Positions 9,441-18,564 of a stretch of 64,000 nucleotides of DNA are shown here, piece by piece; within the stretch, counting starts at the first letter, position 1, and every line of letters begins with the position of its first letter. A program made the translations under genes and the position numbers. Under the pieces are notes generated by a model. It saw only the letters and a program-made list of their open reading frames with translations. It did no database searches and was not told the DNA's origin. Origin of the DNA: Flavobacterium sp. (GTDB lineage Bacteria > Bacteroidota > Bacteroidia > Flavobacteriales > Flavobacteriaceae); assembly GCF_039595935.1 (NCBI RefSeq), contig NZ_JBCNKR010000004.1, forward strand, positions 1,053,001 to 1,117,000, given 5' to 3'.

Positions 9441-9890
9441 ATGCAAACCGTGAATCCATTAACAATGTATGTTCCTATTTATCAAACTGATGAAGCACAG
9501 ACATTAGCTGAAACTGCTTATAAAAACTTTAATAGCCCTGCCACTAAAGAAGCTTTAGATAAAATGGCAATTGTTCATTATGCAAGAATTGCTCTTGTAC
9601 CAAATACTAACGGAAAAGGTTATGCCGGGATATTAGTGATCACAGAATTTGATGGTAATATGAACTCTTACTTAGAGGCTTTTTACAAAAACTCAACTAC
9701 TATAAAAGCTGCTTTTATTCTTCTGATTACTTTGTGGGCAAACAAACCTGCTGATTTTCCAACTAATCCGGATGAGATTACTTATACGATTTTCTCAAAT
9801 TTCATTAATGAGCGTAACCTGAGCAATCCTGCTGATCTTTATTATGCTTATCCGCAATCTGTAAAACAGATTGTTGCGAAGTTTAAATAA
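9441..9890 (+). CDS. Hypothetical protein upstream of DyP-type peroxidase
   Basis: The 149-residue protein has no signal peptide or membrane segment. The central stretch HYARIALVPN followed by ITEFDGNMNSYLEAFY resembles an alpha+beta domain I recall from proteins found with or fused to heme peroxidase-like enzymes; this is recollection and could not be searched. It lies 79 bases upstream of the DyP-type peroxidase on the same strand, so co-transcription and a shared function are likely. No catalytic residues can be assigned. Confidence 0.55.
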   Translation: MQTVNPLTMYVPIYQTDEAQTLAETAYKNFNSPATKEALDKMAIVHYARIALVPNTNGKGYAGILVITEFDGNMNSYLEAFYKNSTTIKAAFILLITLWANKPADFPTNPDEITYTIFSNFINERNLSNPADLYYAYPQSVKQIVAKFK

Positions 9891-9969
9891 TTAAGAAATA
9901 AGAACAAATAAACAATTACAGCTGTATCATCTGATTCGGCTGTTTTTTCTTTAATTAAAACTTAATCTT

Positions 9970-11397
9970 ATGAATTACACACAAACTACGCTTAACACAA
10001 CGCCGGAATTAGACGATATTCAAGGGCTTATCGTAAAAGGATATACGCATCCGTGTTCTGTGCATATGCTTTTTAAATTCGATCAGCAGAGTTCTAGTTT
10101 AAAAGCTATAAAAGGCTTTTTTAAGGATTTGCTTCCGTACCTGCAAAGTGCTGTAGACTGGGGCGCTTTAAAACCAGAAATGATGCTGAATATTGGTCTT
10201 TCGGCAATTGGAATCGGAATTGTAAAACCGGAACTTGATGTACCTAATTCGAGTTTTTCGGTTACTTTTAAAAAAGGCCCGTGGGATCCTAATAATGCGC
10301 AGCAGTCCTTGGGCGATTATGGTGCCGGTGATCCATCAGAATGGTGGAATAAAAAGTTTAGCAATCAGGATGTGCATTGCGTTGTTCACGTTTATGCCAT
10401 GAACCCAACTGCCCAAAATAAAATTGTAGACATAGTAAATGAAGCTGCTCTAAAAACTAATGGTGCGGTTACTGAATTAAAACCATTGCAAACACCAAGC
10501 GGCAGATTAGAGCAGTATTTACTTGTCCCTTCAGATTATATTCATTTTAGTTACAGAGATTCTATTGATGAACCTGATCTTAATCAAAATCCTCAAGGTA
10601 CAGATCAACAGGACCTCAACAACTTTTTGATTGGTTACAGCACACTCCCAAATCCTATTCCGGGTCCGCTTTCAGGGCCAGAAGCGGCATTTGCAAAAAA
10701 CGGCTGTTATAACGCGTTTAGAATTTTGTATCAGGATGTTGAAGCTTTTAATAATTTTCTGGAAACACAATCAGAAACGATTGCTCCACAAATTAAAAAC
10801 ACAAAAGAATATACGGCTGAATGGCTTGCTGCTAAAATGTGCGGACGCTGGAGAAATGGTTCTCCATTGGTGCTTTCGCCTGAAAATCCTGAACACAGCA
10901 CTTCAAAAAGCACCGATTTTGGTTATGCAAAAGATGATATGCAGGGATTAAAATGTCCGTTTTCTGCGCATACCCGGGTTTCAAATCCGCGCGATGAAGG
11001 TGTTGATGTGGCAGGCTCAGATACAGTTCCGCGTATCATACGACGAGGAATGCCGTATGGACCGCCTTTAAATATCGATCCAACTGCCGACAGGGGTTTG
11101 ATTGGTTTATTTTTATGCGGAGATTTAAGCAGTCAGTTTGAAACGCTATACGGATGGATTAATATGAATAATTTCAGCAACGTGTTTAATCCGGCTGATA
11201 ATACGCCGCAGGATCCATTGATTGCCAATCGTATTGTTCCTTTACCGGGCAATGTTGATCCTGATTTTACCATTCCTATGGAAGACGGAAATAATGTTGT
11301 TATTCAGGGACCGCTGCCGCAATTTGTGGTAACCCGCGGAACGGCTTATTTTTTACTTCCGTCGATTTCTTCGATTAAAGAAATTGCGTTGAGTTAA
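9970..11397 (+). CDS. DyP-type heme peroxidase-like protein
   Basis: This 475-residue protein carries marks of the dye-decolorizing peroxidase superfamily. LDDIQGLIVKGY lies at the N-terminus, NGCYNAFRILYQDVEAF mid-protein, and CPFSAHTRVSNPRD is the usual site of the proximal heme histidine. RIIRRGMPYGP carries the distal arginine, and LFLCGDLSSQFE leads to the C-terminus. The normal GxxDG distal motif reads SYRDSIDEP: the aspartate is kept but the final glycine is Ser. There is no Tat signal, so it is probably cytoplasmic. Family members use peroxide to oxidise bulky substrates. With the divergent prenyl synthase/hydratase fusion it could act on a terpenoid, but this is inference. Confidence 0.8.
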   Translation: MNYTQTTLNTTPELDDIQGLIVKGYTHPCSVHMLFKFDQQSSSLKAIKGFFKDLLPYLQSAVDWGALKPEMMLNIGLSAIGIGIVKPELDVPNSSFSVTFKKGPWDPNNAQQSLGDYGAGDPSEWWNKKFSNQDVHCVVHVYAMNPTAQNKIVDIVNEAALKTNGAVTELKPLQTPSGRLEQYLLVPSDYIHFSYRDSIDEPDLNQNPQGTDQQDLNNFLIGYSTLPNPIPGPLSGPEAAFAKNGCYNAFRILYQDVEAFNNFLETQSETIAPQIKNTKEYTAEWLAAKMCGRWRNGSPLVLSPENPEHSTSKSTDFGYAKDDMQGLKCPFSAHTRVSNPRDEGVDVAGSDTVPRIIRRGMPYGPPLNIDPTADRGLIGLFLCGDLSSQFETLYGWINMNNFSNVFNPADNTPQDPLIANRIVPLPGNVDPDFTIPMEDGNNVVIQGPLPQFVVTRGTAYFLLPSISSIKEIALS

Positions 11398-11421
11398 ACT
11401 TATTTATTTCTTTTTGAATAC

Positions 11422-11454
11422 AAAAAATGCCGCTCAAACTGGGCGGCATTTTTT
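11422..11454. terminator. Bidirectional intrinsic terminator
   Basis: AAAAAATGCCGC pairs with GCGGCATTTTTT, and the two arms are separated by a short loop. A-tract and T-tract on either side make it functional on both strands. It sits between the convergent peroxidase gene and the small gene ending at 11471. Confidence 0.85.
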
Positions 11455-11470
11455 ATTGTTAAGGCTGTAA

Positions 11471-11920
11471 TTACATTCGGGAGAATAATGTTTTTTGAAG
11501 TATTTCCAGTTGTTTTTCGAGTCTTTTAGATTTTACAAATTTCTTTTCTCCCAATTTTGGAAGCAAATTTGACGATTTTTTAAAATAGTTTTTCAGGTCT
11601 GCAAAAACTTCTGTTTTAGTTTTTGAAGCATCAATCAAAATTAAATCTTTTATTCCTTCCATAAGAGATAAACTGCTGTATAGATGCTTACTAAATAAAC
11701 AAATTATAGAATTTGATTTTAAATTGTCGAGCTTGAAAAAATCTACAATTTCTGAATATTCATAGACTACAAACACAGAACAATCATAACTGCCTGACAT
11801 ATTCTCGTTTTTTAATAAAAAAGAATCAGCAGAAAATTCAAATTCATTTTTAAATTTTCTCTTAAACATTTTTAGAAAAACCCCTTTGTTATCCCTAACT
11901 AAAACTCTTTTCTTGATCAT
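11471..11920 (-). CDS. Hypothetical protein, possibly a degenerate receiver domain
   Basis: I do not recognise this 149-residue protein. It begins with KKRVLVRDNKGVF, a beta strand followed by a helix, and later has YDCSVFVVYEY and SIICLFSK strands with helices between them. That pattern is compatible with a response-regulator receiver fold, but the phosphoacceptor aspartate pocket is not clear. The C-terminal 40 residues are lysine-rich. It lies at the 3' end of the exopolysaccharide locus, separated from it by a 357-base gap with hairpins, so it may be transcribed separately. Confidence 0.5.
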   Translation of the reverse strand: MIKKRVLVRDNKGVFLKMFKRKFKNEFEFSADSFLLKNENMSGSYDCSVFVVYEYSEIVDFFKLDNLKSNSIICLFSKHLYSSLSLMEGIKDLILIDASKTKTEVFADLKNYFKKSSNLLPKLGEKKFVKSKRLEKQLEILQKTLFSRM

Positions 11921-12277
11921 TTCCTTAGAATTATGATTTATGCTTCTTATACTATTTTTTTGTTGTCAGAAGTATAAAATGTGTTGTTTTCGACAAAAGA
12001 AATTAATTCCTCTTTATTCTTTCTATCAGTATAAGTAATAGAAATAACAGAGTCTTTTTATTCTTCAAAATAAAGAACAAAAAGACTTTAGGGCAGATCA
12101 ATAGCGATGATTTTTAAAAAGGAAATAATGTAAAATAAAACTCTCCCTCAATAAAAAGAAGAAGAGTTTTCAGGCATCAGAGTAGTTTACTTGCTTTAAT
12201 TTTTTAGTTAAGAGTTGGTTTATTTTTTGAGTGGTTATTATAGATATAGTTAGCAAGCACTTAATAAGAAATTAAAT
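11921..12277. terminator. Gap with two hairpins at the end of the exopolysaccharide operon
   Basis: No gene is seen in this stretch. A strong hairpin forms between 12051-12065 (AGTCTTTTTATTCTT) and 12073-12087 (AAGAACAAAAAGACT), with one mismatch. A second forms between AAAACTCT at 12137-12144 and AGAGTTTT at 12163-12170. They lie just downstream of the last small gene of the leftward exopolysaccharide operon and probably terminate it. Confidence 0.5.
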
Positions 12278-12478
12278 TCATCCGGCATTAAGATTATGAG
12301 TTTCTGCTGGATGTAAATGTTTTATTTTTTTGATTTTATCATTTAATTTCAAAACCCGGTCCAGCTGTTTTTGCTGAATGGTGTATTTGGTATAATATTT
12401 ATACCACTCTTTTCCAATAAAAAAGGTTGTCACGGAAACTCCTGTGAGTACACCAATAAAGTAATTAGTAATGTCCAT
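12278..12478 (-). CDS. Small membrane protein, exopolysaccharide locus
   Basis: This 66-residue protein has one N-terminal membrane segment (roughly residues 5-22, YFIGVLTGVSVTTFFIG) followed by a basic, lysine-rich cytoplasmic tail. It starts 17 bases after the stop codon of the sugar transferase gene, which supports co-transcription and real coding. No family was recognised. It could be a small accessory subunit of the polysaccharide machinery, but that rests only on position. Confidence 0.5.
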   Translation of the reverse strand: MDITNYFIGVLTGVSVTTFFIGKEWYKYYTKYTIQQKQLDRVLKLNDKIKKIKHLHPAETHNLNAG

Positions 12479-12495
12479 AATTTCTATTTTTAAAT

Positions 12496-13896
12496 TTAAA
12501 AAGCATTTTTATCTCCTTTCAAGGTTACAATAACCGTTAATAAGCAAATTTTAATATCTGTAATTAAACTCCACCGCTGTAAATACTGAATATCTGTAGT
12601 TACCCTGCGTTTCATATCGACTACTCTTCTAGTCTCACCTCTTAGTCCGGAAACTTGTGCCAGACCCGTAATTCCTGGTTTTACAAAATGCCGAACCATA
12701 AAATTGTTAATATGTCCGTTATAATCGTTTGTATGTTTTAACATGTGCGGACGCGGTCCGACTACACTCATATTTCCCATTAAAACATTAAAAAACTGCG
12801 GCATTTCATCCAGACTTGTTTTTCTTAAAATTCTTCCTATTGGCGTAATCCGGTCGTCTCCTTTTCTGGCCTGCTGGCTTTCATCTCCGCAATTCATATA
12901 CATGCTTCTAAACTTATAACACCAAAAGGGTTCGTTTTTTTTGCCGGTACGCATTTGTCTAAATAATACCGGTCCTTTGCTTTCTCTCATAATTAAAATT
13001 GCAATTAAGGGATAAAGCCACGACATAATAAAAATAAGAACAAACAAACTGAACGTAAGATCGAAAATTCTTTTAATCAACCTGTTATAAGCATTCTGCA
13101 AAGGCTCAAAACGAGGTTTTATAACATGGAAATTATTTAAATGGCTTGAATTAAAATGTTTTTTTGAGATGGATGAAAAATCGGGAACAAATTTTAGGCG
13201 CATACAATGTTTATCCCCAAGCTCAAAAAAATAGTTCAAATCTGAAATAAAATCAGGTTTAGATACAATGTATAATTCATTTATATTGTCATTGGATGCT
13301 TTGTGAATGGCTTGTGAAAGCGCTTCACTAAATTCTTCGTTGCTTGTATATTCTACATTTGAGTTTTCGTTGATAATACCCACAAAATCAATAAAAAAAG
13401 AATTCGTTTCTAAATGCGATGCCAGCTCAATACTGGTTTTATTAAATCCCCATATGGCGACTGTATAACGCTTAAAAACCCAGCCTTTAATTTTACTGAT
13501 AACCAGAGTAAACAAAATTCTGGAAAGCAGAAAATAGAATAATAAAAAGCTTAACTGAAACAAATTGGCACGGCTCCCGAAGAAATACAGCACATTATCC
13601 TGAAAAATAAAAATATAACTATGCCATAAAATTCTTTGCGTAAAAAAAGCACGCCAGCTGTTACGAAAAAAGCATTCTAAACTAAAAAGAACATCAATTC
13701 TGTATAATCTAAAGTAGGTTACCGAAAATAACCAGCTCAGGATTGTAATAGGAATCATTTTATCCAGAAACAAAGTATTCCAGCCAATTTTTTCTTCATT
13801 TGCAAAATTCAGAAACACCAGAGTACCCAATATCATAGCAATCATATCTGCTATAGCACAGCAAATTATGAAGGTAAATTTATGTCGGTTTCGCAT
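12496..13896 (-). CDS. Polyprenyl-phosphate sugar phosphotransferase starting exopolysaccharide synthesis
   Basis: This 466-residue protein transfers a sugar-1-phosphate, probably glucose or galactose, from a UDP-sugar to undecaprenyl phosphate. The N-terminal half has four to five membrane segments and a Rossmann-like CoA-binding domain (residues about 140-240). The C-terminal phosphoglycosyl transferase domain begins near residue 268 (KRIFDLTFSLFVL). Its family motifs are PVLFRQMRTGKK, YKFRSM, RKTSLDEMPQFFNVL, MSVVGPRPH and RHFVKPGITGLAQVSG. It overlaps the upstream VanZ-like gene by 31 bases. It is the expected first enzyme of Wzx/Wzy-type assembly. Confidence 0.92.
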   Translation of the reverse strand: MRNRHKFTFIICCAIADMIAMILGTLVFLNFANEEKIGWNTLFLDKMIPITILSWLFSVTYFRLYRIDVLFSLECFFRNSWRAFFTQRILWHSYIFIFQDNVLYFFGSRANLFQLSFLLFYFLLSRILFTLVISKIKGWVFKRYTVAIWGFNKTSIELASHLETNSFFIDFVGIINENSNVEYTSNEEFSEALSQAIHKASNDNINELYIVSKPDFISDLNYFFELGDKHCMRLKFVPDFSSISKKHFNSSHLNNFHVIKPRFEPLQNAYNRLIKRIFDLTFSLFVLIFIMSWLYPLIAILIMRESKGPVLFRQMRTGKKNEPFWCYKFRSMYMNCGDESQQARKGDDRITPIGRILRKTSLDEMPQFFNVLMGNMSVVGPRPHMLKHTNDYNGHINNFMVRHFVKPGITGLAQVSGLRGETRRVVDMKRRVTTDIQYLQRWSLITDIKICLLTVIVTLKGDKNAF

Positions 13897-14312
13897 TTCT
13901 TAATTTTTTTCAATAAACTGTAACATAATCCTCCAATGAAACTTCCTAATATTCCGTAAAAAATATCCATTACATCAGGGTTTCTTTTTTGAATTATAAA
14001 TTGTCCTCCTTCGGCAACACAAACTATTATAGCTGCAATACCTAAGTTTTGTACAAAACTCAAATTTTTAGCATAATTTGAATTTCTTTCCTGTGCGTAG
14101 ATTTCTAATAAAAAACCAACGGCTAAAAATGGTACAGCAGTACGTAAATTGTAATATCGATTACTCCAGTTTAAAAGCCATCGGGGCAGATAACTTTCAC
14201 TTCTTAAACTAGGATCCGGCAGCCACGAAAAATAAAAAACCACAACGATAACTAAAAGCAGTATAAACAGTACTATTTTTTGCCACATGTTTCTAGTTTT
14301 TAATTTTAGCAT
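13866..14312 (-). CDS. VanZ-like membrane protein
   Basis: The 148-residue protein has about four hydrophobic segments. The conserved VanZ-family patch is near residues 100-125: an acidic-Q pair in AEGGQFIIQKRNPDVMDIF, then GILGSFIGG. VanZ proteins are small membrane proteins of unclear biochemistry, seen in antibiotic resistance loci and often in Bacteroidota exopolysaccharide loci. It lies between the Wzc-like kinase (32 bases upstream) and the sugar transferase, whose start codon it overlaps, so it is translationally linked to both. Confidence 0.8.
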   Translation of the reverse strand: MLKLKTRNMWQKIVLFILLLVIVVVFYFSWLPDPSLRSESYLPRWLLNWSNRYYNLRTAVPFLAVGFLLEIYAQERNSNYAKNLSFVQNLGIAAIIVCVAEGGQFIIQKRNPDVMDIFYGILGSFIGGLCYSLLKKIKKCETDINLPS

Positions 14313-14344
14313 TTCGCTTTTTATTTTGGATAAAAAATACCGCT

Positions 14345-16684
14345 TTATGCTTCTTTTAATCCCAGATTTCTTTTGTACCAGGGTCTCTTGGCTTTTACTT
14401 CCTGATACTGATAACTATAGTTTTGTCCGTAGCCGTAACCGTAAGCGGTTTTCATATTCACTGCATTAATAAGAATTCCAACGTTTTTTAATTGATCTTT
14501 TTTAATAAAATTGCTTACGTGGGCCAGATTATTTTTATCGGTATAATCATATTTTACTACGAATACCGTAACATCAGCCAGATGACTGAAATTGAGCGTG
14601 TCTGATACAATCTGGACTGGAGCTGTATCTAGTATTATAAAATCATAGAGTTCTTTTGCTTCTTCAATCAGCACTTCAAAATTAGAATTGGTAATTAATT
14701 GTGACGGATTTGGCGGCACTTCTCCGGCAAACAGTATATCCAGATTTTTAGAATAACTGGTGTCTTTTTGCAGAAAACCTTTCCAGTCATCATTTTTATT
14801 GGACAAATAATTAGTCAGTCCTAAAACATTTTTATCAATATTAAAATATTCGTGTAGCTGCGGATTTCTTAAATCAACACCAATTAAGAGTACTTTTTTA
14901 TTGAGATTACTGATTGTTACAGCATTATGAAAAGCACAAAAAGATTTTCCTTCTCCCTGAATCGAAGAAGTAAACAATATGATGTTTCCTTTGTCTTCTT
15001 TTTTCTTGTGAAGTAAATAACGCACGTTTGAAACCAAAGTACGCGTGGCTTCGGCAATTAAAGAATGTGAAGTGGCTGAATTTTCTAATTTTTCGTTTGT
15101 ATTTATTTTTGGAATATGTCCTAAAATTGGAATATTGGCAATTATTTTTTGAATGTCTTCTTCATTATGTATTTTGGTGTCAAAATATAAACGGGCATAA
15201 ATAATTCCAAAAGGAAATAATAATCCAAACAAAAATGCTCCAAGCATAAATGACTTAGGCTGTGGAAAAATGGCTGAATAATTGGTTTCGGGTGCGTTTA
15301 AGGTTTTTAAATTCGATTCTAAAATAGCGCCATTCAAAACGGCTTCTTCTTTTTTCTGCAATAAAGCCACATACGTTTCTTCTTTCATACTCAGGTTGCT
15401 ATTGATGTTTCCCAATATTTTATCCTGAGTAGGAATGTTTTTAATTTTTGAAGCCGCAATGCTTTCTTCTGATTTGTTTGCGATATTATTTTGATTTAAA
15501 AAGTTTAAATAACCTTCTAACGAATTCAGTATTTCTTGTTTTTGAACCTTTAATTGCGTCATCAAACTTATGTAAGCCGGATTGTTTTTTTGTGCTCTCT
15601 GCAGGATCAATTCGCTATCCATGAGTTTTGCATTATAATTTAGAAGCATCTGGTTTACTATTGCCGATTCTAAATTATAATTGGTTCCCAAAGCTTGTCC
15701 CGGATCTGATTTTCTGATGTCGTTTAGTGCAAAACTGGCCAGTGCAATTTGTCTTTCATTAAGCATTGCACTTTCATTTTTCTGGCTTCTGTCGGCTGTT
15801 TTTTCGGCAACATAATTGTCCATTGCGCCAATGTCGTTGCTTTGTAAATATCTTTCTTTTACACTTTCGATAGAATCTTTTTCTCTGGCAAAACTTTTTA
15901 TTCTTTGTTTTAAATAAGCAACTGTATTGGTAAATGTTTTTTGTTTATTTATTACAATGCTTTTATCAAGCTGAACGATAATTTCATTTAAAATTTTTCT
16001 GGAACGTACCGGATCAGAACCAATATGGTTTAGTTCAATTGTTCCTTTTGATTTTTCATCAGATAAAACAATAAGCGAAGATTTCAGGTTTTTTAAAGCT
16101 ATATCTGTAGGTTCAAAATTCACTTTGTATTCATTATCAAAATAATACGATGGATTTTTTTTTGCTTTTGATGATAATCTGATTTTAAATGGCAGTCCGG
16201 GAACAGCTTCATCACCTTTGTATCCGTTTACTTTAAATTTTTTCTCGGCAGCAGGATCGGTTATGGTAAATCCTGTTTTGTCTACTTTAATTTCATACGA
16301 AACCTGAGGTAAAGAATCTTTAGAAACGATAAGCTGTAAAACAAACGGAACTTCGTTTACAGTATTATTCTGCGTGGTATATACTTTTTCAAAGTAGCTG
16401 GCTGTTAAGTTCAGCCTTTTTACAATGCCCAGTAAAAATTCATTAGAAGTAATAAGTCTGATTTCATCATCTAAATTCGCTTCATTACTTTTTTGATCTG
16501 TACTAATAGTAATGATTTTGTTTTTATCTTCTTGCTTTTTATCAATAAAAATCAAGGCTGATGTTTGATATTTTGGCGGTACTATTTTGATAAAAATATA
16601 GGCTGCGCCAACACACAAAATCAGGCTGAGCAAAAACCACGGCCAGTAACGAAGATACTTTAGAAATTCTTTTTTAAAATCCAT
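14345..16684 (-). CDS. Wzc-like polysaccharide co-polymerase / tyrosine autokinase
   Basis: This 779-residue inner-membrane protein controls chain length and export of the polysaccharide. A Wzz-type N-terminal domain follows membrane helix 1 (about residues 14-36). A long coiled-coil periplasmic part runs to helix 2 (about 478-500, FMLGAFLFGLLFPFGIIYA). The cytoplasmic BY-kinase domain has Walker A SSIQGEGKS near residue 575, Walker A' LLIGVDLRNPQL and Walker B FIILDTAPV. The C-terminus is a tyrosine cluster (YGYGYGQNYSYQYQ), the usual autophosphorylation site. It sits 87 bases downstream of the Wza-like gene, the classic partner. Confidence 0.93.
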   Translation of the reverse strand: MDFKKEFLKYLRYWPWFLLSLILCVGAAYIFIKIVPPKYQTSALIFIDKKQEDKNKIITISTDQKSNEANLDDEIRLITSNEFLLGIVKRLNLTASYFEKVYTTQNNTVNEVPFVLQLIVSKDSLPQVSYEIKVDKTGFTITDPAAEKKFKVNGYKGDEAVPGLPFKIRLSSKAKKNPSYYFDNEYKVNFEPTDIALKNLKSSLIVLSDEKSKGTIELNHIGSDPVRSRKILNEIIVQLDKSIVINKQKTFTNTVAYLKQRIKSFAREKDSIESVKERYLQSNDIGAMDNYVAEKTADRSQKNESAMLNERQIALASFALNDIRKSDPGQALGTNYNLESAIVNQMLLNYNAKLMDSELILQRAQKNNPAYISLMTQLKVQKQEILNSLEGYLNFLNQNNIANKSEESIAASKIKNIPTQDKILGNINSNLSMKEETYVALLQKKEEAVLNGAILESNLKTLNAPETNYSAIFPQPKSFMLGAFLFGLLFPFGIIYARLYFDTKIHNEEDIQKIIANIPILGHIPKINTNEKLENSATSHSLIAEATRTLVSNVRYLLHKKKEDKGNIILFTSSIQGEGKSFCAFHNAVTISNLNKKVLLIGVDLRNPQLHEYFNIDKNVLGLTNYLSNKNDDWKGFLQKDTSYSKNLDILFAGEVPPNPSQLITNSNFEVLIEEAKELYDFIILDTAPVQIVSDTLNFSHLADVTVFVVKYDYTDKNNLAHVSNFIKKDQLKNVGILINAVNMKTAYGYGYGQNYSYQYQEVKAKRPWYKRNLGLKEA

Positions 16685-16771
16685 AACCTATTAAATTTAT
16701 TATATACAATCGGGTTATTAACTCTAATCGTACTTCAGAATTTTATTCCTGAAATACTGTTTTAAATTCTA

Positions 16772-17545
16772 TTATTGTGCGATCAGTAAAACAACTGCTA
16801 AAAGAGATGCCGTTATTCCTAACACCTGAATTGGGTCTTTTATTAAACCGCCGCTGTTTACTTTTAATTTGTTTGGCGTAACCACAATAACATCATTTTG
16901 TCTGATTCTAAAATTAGGATTCGACATCCACGAAGCAGTGGTTAAATCGATGTGATACACCATTCGTTTTCCATCTACTTCTCTAATGAGCTGAATATCT
17001 TTTCTAATAGCAGAGTAGGTTAAATCTTTGGCCAGCCCAATGGCGTCGAGCAAGCTGATAGATTCTTCGCTAAAAGGAATTACTCCCGGAGAATTTACTT
17101 CTCCTAAAATGGTAAATTTATTATTGAGCACTCTCACCTGTACTGTAGGATTTACCAAATAACCTTCGCTTACCAAACGTTCTTTTATTTTAACTTCGGC
17201 ATTGGCTGGTGTTAAACCTCCTACTTTAACTTCATTTAAAATGGGCATGGTAATATTACCCTGCGGAGTAACCAGATAACCGGTTAATTTCATCATTTCT
17301 ACCGATGTTTGCCCGCCGGTAGAAGAGTTATTAATATTAAAAGGAGCTGCTACGAGAGGGTTAATATCTCCAATATCAATTTTTAAAATATCGTTGGGCT
17401 GTATTTTAGGAGATGCGTAGTTTAAATTAGAATTTGAATACATATCTAAATCTTGTAAATACAGCATTTCTTTCTTGGTAGTGCAAGACTGAAATATCAC
17501 TAAAAGCAATAAAATTATCGGCAGGGAAGTAATTTTCATTTTCAT
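16772..17545 (-). CDS. Wza-like polysaccharide export lipoprotein
   Basis: The 257-residue protein has a lipoprotein signal ending at FQSC, so Cys about 21 is probably lipidated and anchored in the outer membrane. A Poly_export domain follows (QPNDILKIDIGDINPLVA, LVTPQGNITMPILNEVKVGGLT), then an SLBB domain (FTILGEVNSPGVIPFSEESISLLDAIGLA). A short hydrophobic helix closes the C-terminus. Wza-type proteins form the outer-membrane pore for exopolysaccharide. It lies directly upstream of the Wzc-like kinase. Confidence 0.92.
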   Translation of the reverse strand: MKMKITSLPIILLLLVIFQSCTTKKEMLYLQDLDMYSNSNLNYASPKIQPNDILKIDIGDINPLVAAPFNINNSSTGGQTSVEMMKLTGYLVTPQGNITMPILNEVKVGGLTPANAEVKIKERLVSEGYLVNPTVQVRVLNNKFTILGEVNSPGVIPFSEESISLLDAIGLAKDLTYSAIRKDIQLIREVDGKRMVYHIDLTTASWMSNPNFRIRQNDVIVVTPNKLKVNSGGLIKDPIQVLGITASLLAVVLLIAQ

Positions 17546-17623
17546 CGTAGTCTATTTTAGTGTTATTTAATTCCTTTAAATTCTATTCAAACCAAACATA
17601 CTCTCAACCCATGAATCTTAATT

Positions 17624-18370
17624 TTAATGGACTATATACTGCCTCAAAGCGATTGATTTTTTAAGAAAGACAACTACTATTGCGGCCAAACCATGAAACT
17701 TATAAATCTTGTAATCTTCATATAAAACTTCAAAAGCACGCTTAAAACTGGTACTCATTCCTCCCATTCGCATTCTCACGATATAGGCATCGATGTAACT
17801 CATATTGATTTTGTACTTGTATAAATAACGAAGAAGGAATTCTGTGTCTGAAGCAATTTTAAAATCCAGATTGTATAAACCATGCTGATCAATCACCGAT
17901 TTTTTTAAATAAACGGTTGGATGCAATGGAAGCCAGCCTGCTTTTATTCTTTTAAGGCTAAAAAAACCGCCTATTCTATCGCGTATAAGACGTTCATTTT
18001 TATCATTCGAAACATAAACGCCATCACCGTAAACGCCGTCAATATTGGGTTAATACTCAAAACGTGCGGCAATTCTTGTAACGGCTTTTCGGTCAAAAAA
18101 CTCATCATCAGAATGCATTAAACCAATTACGTCTCCGGTTGCTAACTGAAATCCTTTATTGATTGCGTCATACATGCCTTTATCTGGTTCTGAAATATAT
18201 TTGGAAATTTTGTCTCTATAAGATTCTATTATTTCTTTTGTACCATCTGTAGAATTGCCATCAATAATAATATATTCAATATCATGATAGTTTTGTGCTA
18301 AGACACTTTTGATGGCTTTTTCGATAGTTGCCTTACGATTGTAACAAACTGTGATTATGGTAATTCTCAT
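17624..18370 (-). pseudogene. Glycosyltransferase family 2 gene interrupted by an in-frame TAA
   Basis: The N-terminal part (ATG at 18370) is a clear GT2 domain: ITIITVCYNRKATIEKAIKS, IIIDGNSTDGT, EPDKGMYDAINKG and LMHSDDEFF. A TAA codon at 18050-18052 stops it after residue 106. The same frame continues without shift as PNIDGVYGDGVYVS, then GWLPLHPTVYLKK, and runs to the stop at 17624, all typical of the second half of this GT2 type. Full length would be 248 residues. One nonsense change, or a sequencing error, explains the break. Internal restart from a TTG at 17926 would give only a fragment without the catalytic core. Confidence 0.85.
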
Positions 18371-18564
18371 AATAATTATATTTTAAGATAAAAATTTTAC
18401 ATAATTTCAATATAAATCTAACACAAAAGAACTCCACTAAAAAAAGTTCTCGACGAAGCACCACAATTGTCGTTAAAACCATTAAAAATCAAAGTTTTAA
18501 CCTAAAAATTGTTGAACAATTTCCTGAATAAGGAAATAGAGAAGAAAATCATTGTTATAATAAA
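18371..18564. promoter_or_regulatory. Internal regulatory gap with shared palindromic motif
   Basis: This 194-base gap is one of the few sizeable breaks in the exopolysaccharide locus and may hold a second leftward promoter for the Wza/Wzc block. It contains ATTTCCT (18519-18525) and AGGAAAT (18531-18537), a 7-base inverted repeat with a 5-base spacer. The 15-base string TCCTGAATAAGGAAA at 18522-18536 recurs exactly at 37768-37782, upstream of the other half of the locus. Confidence 0.4.
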
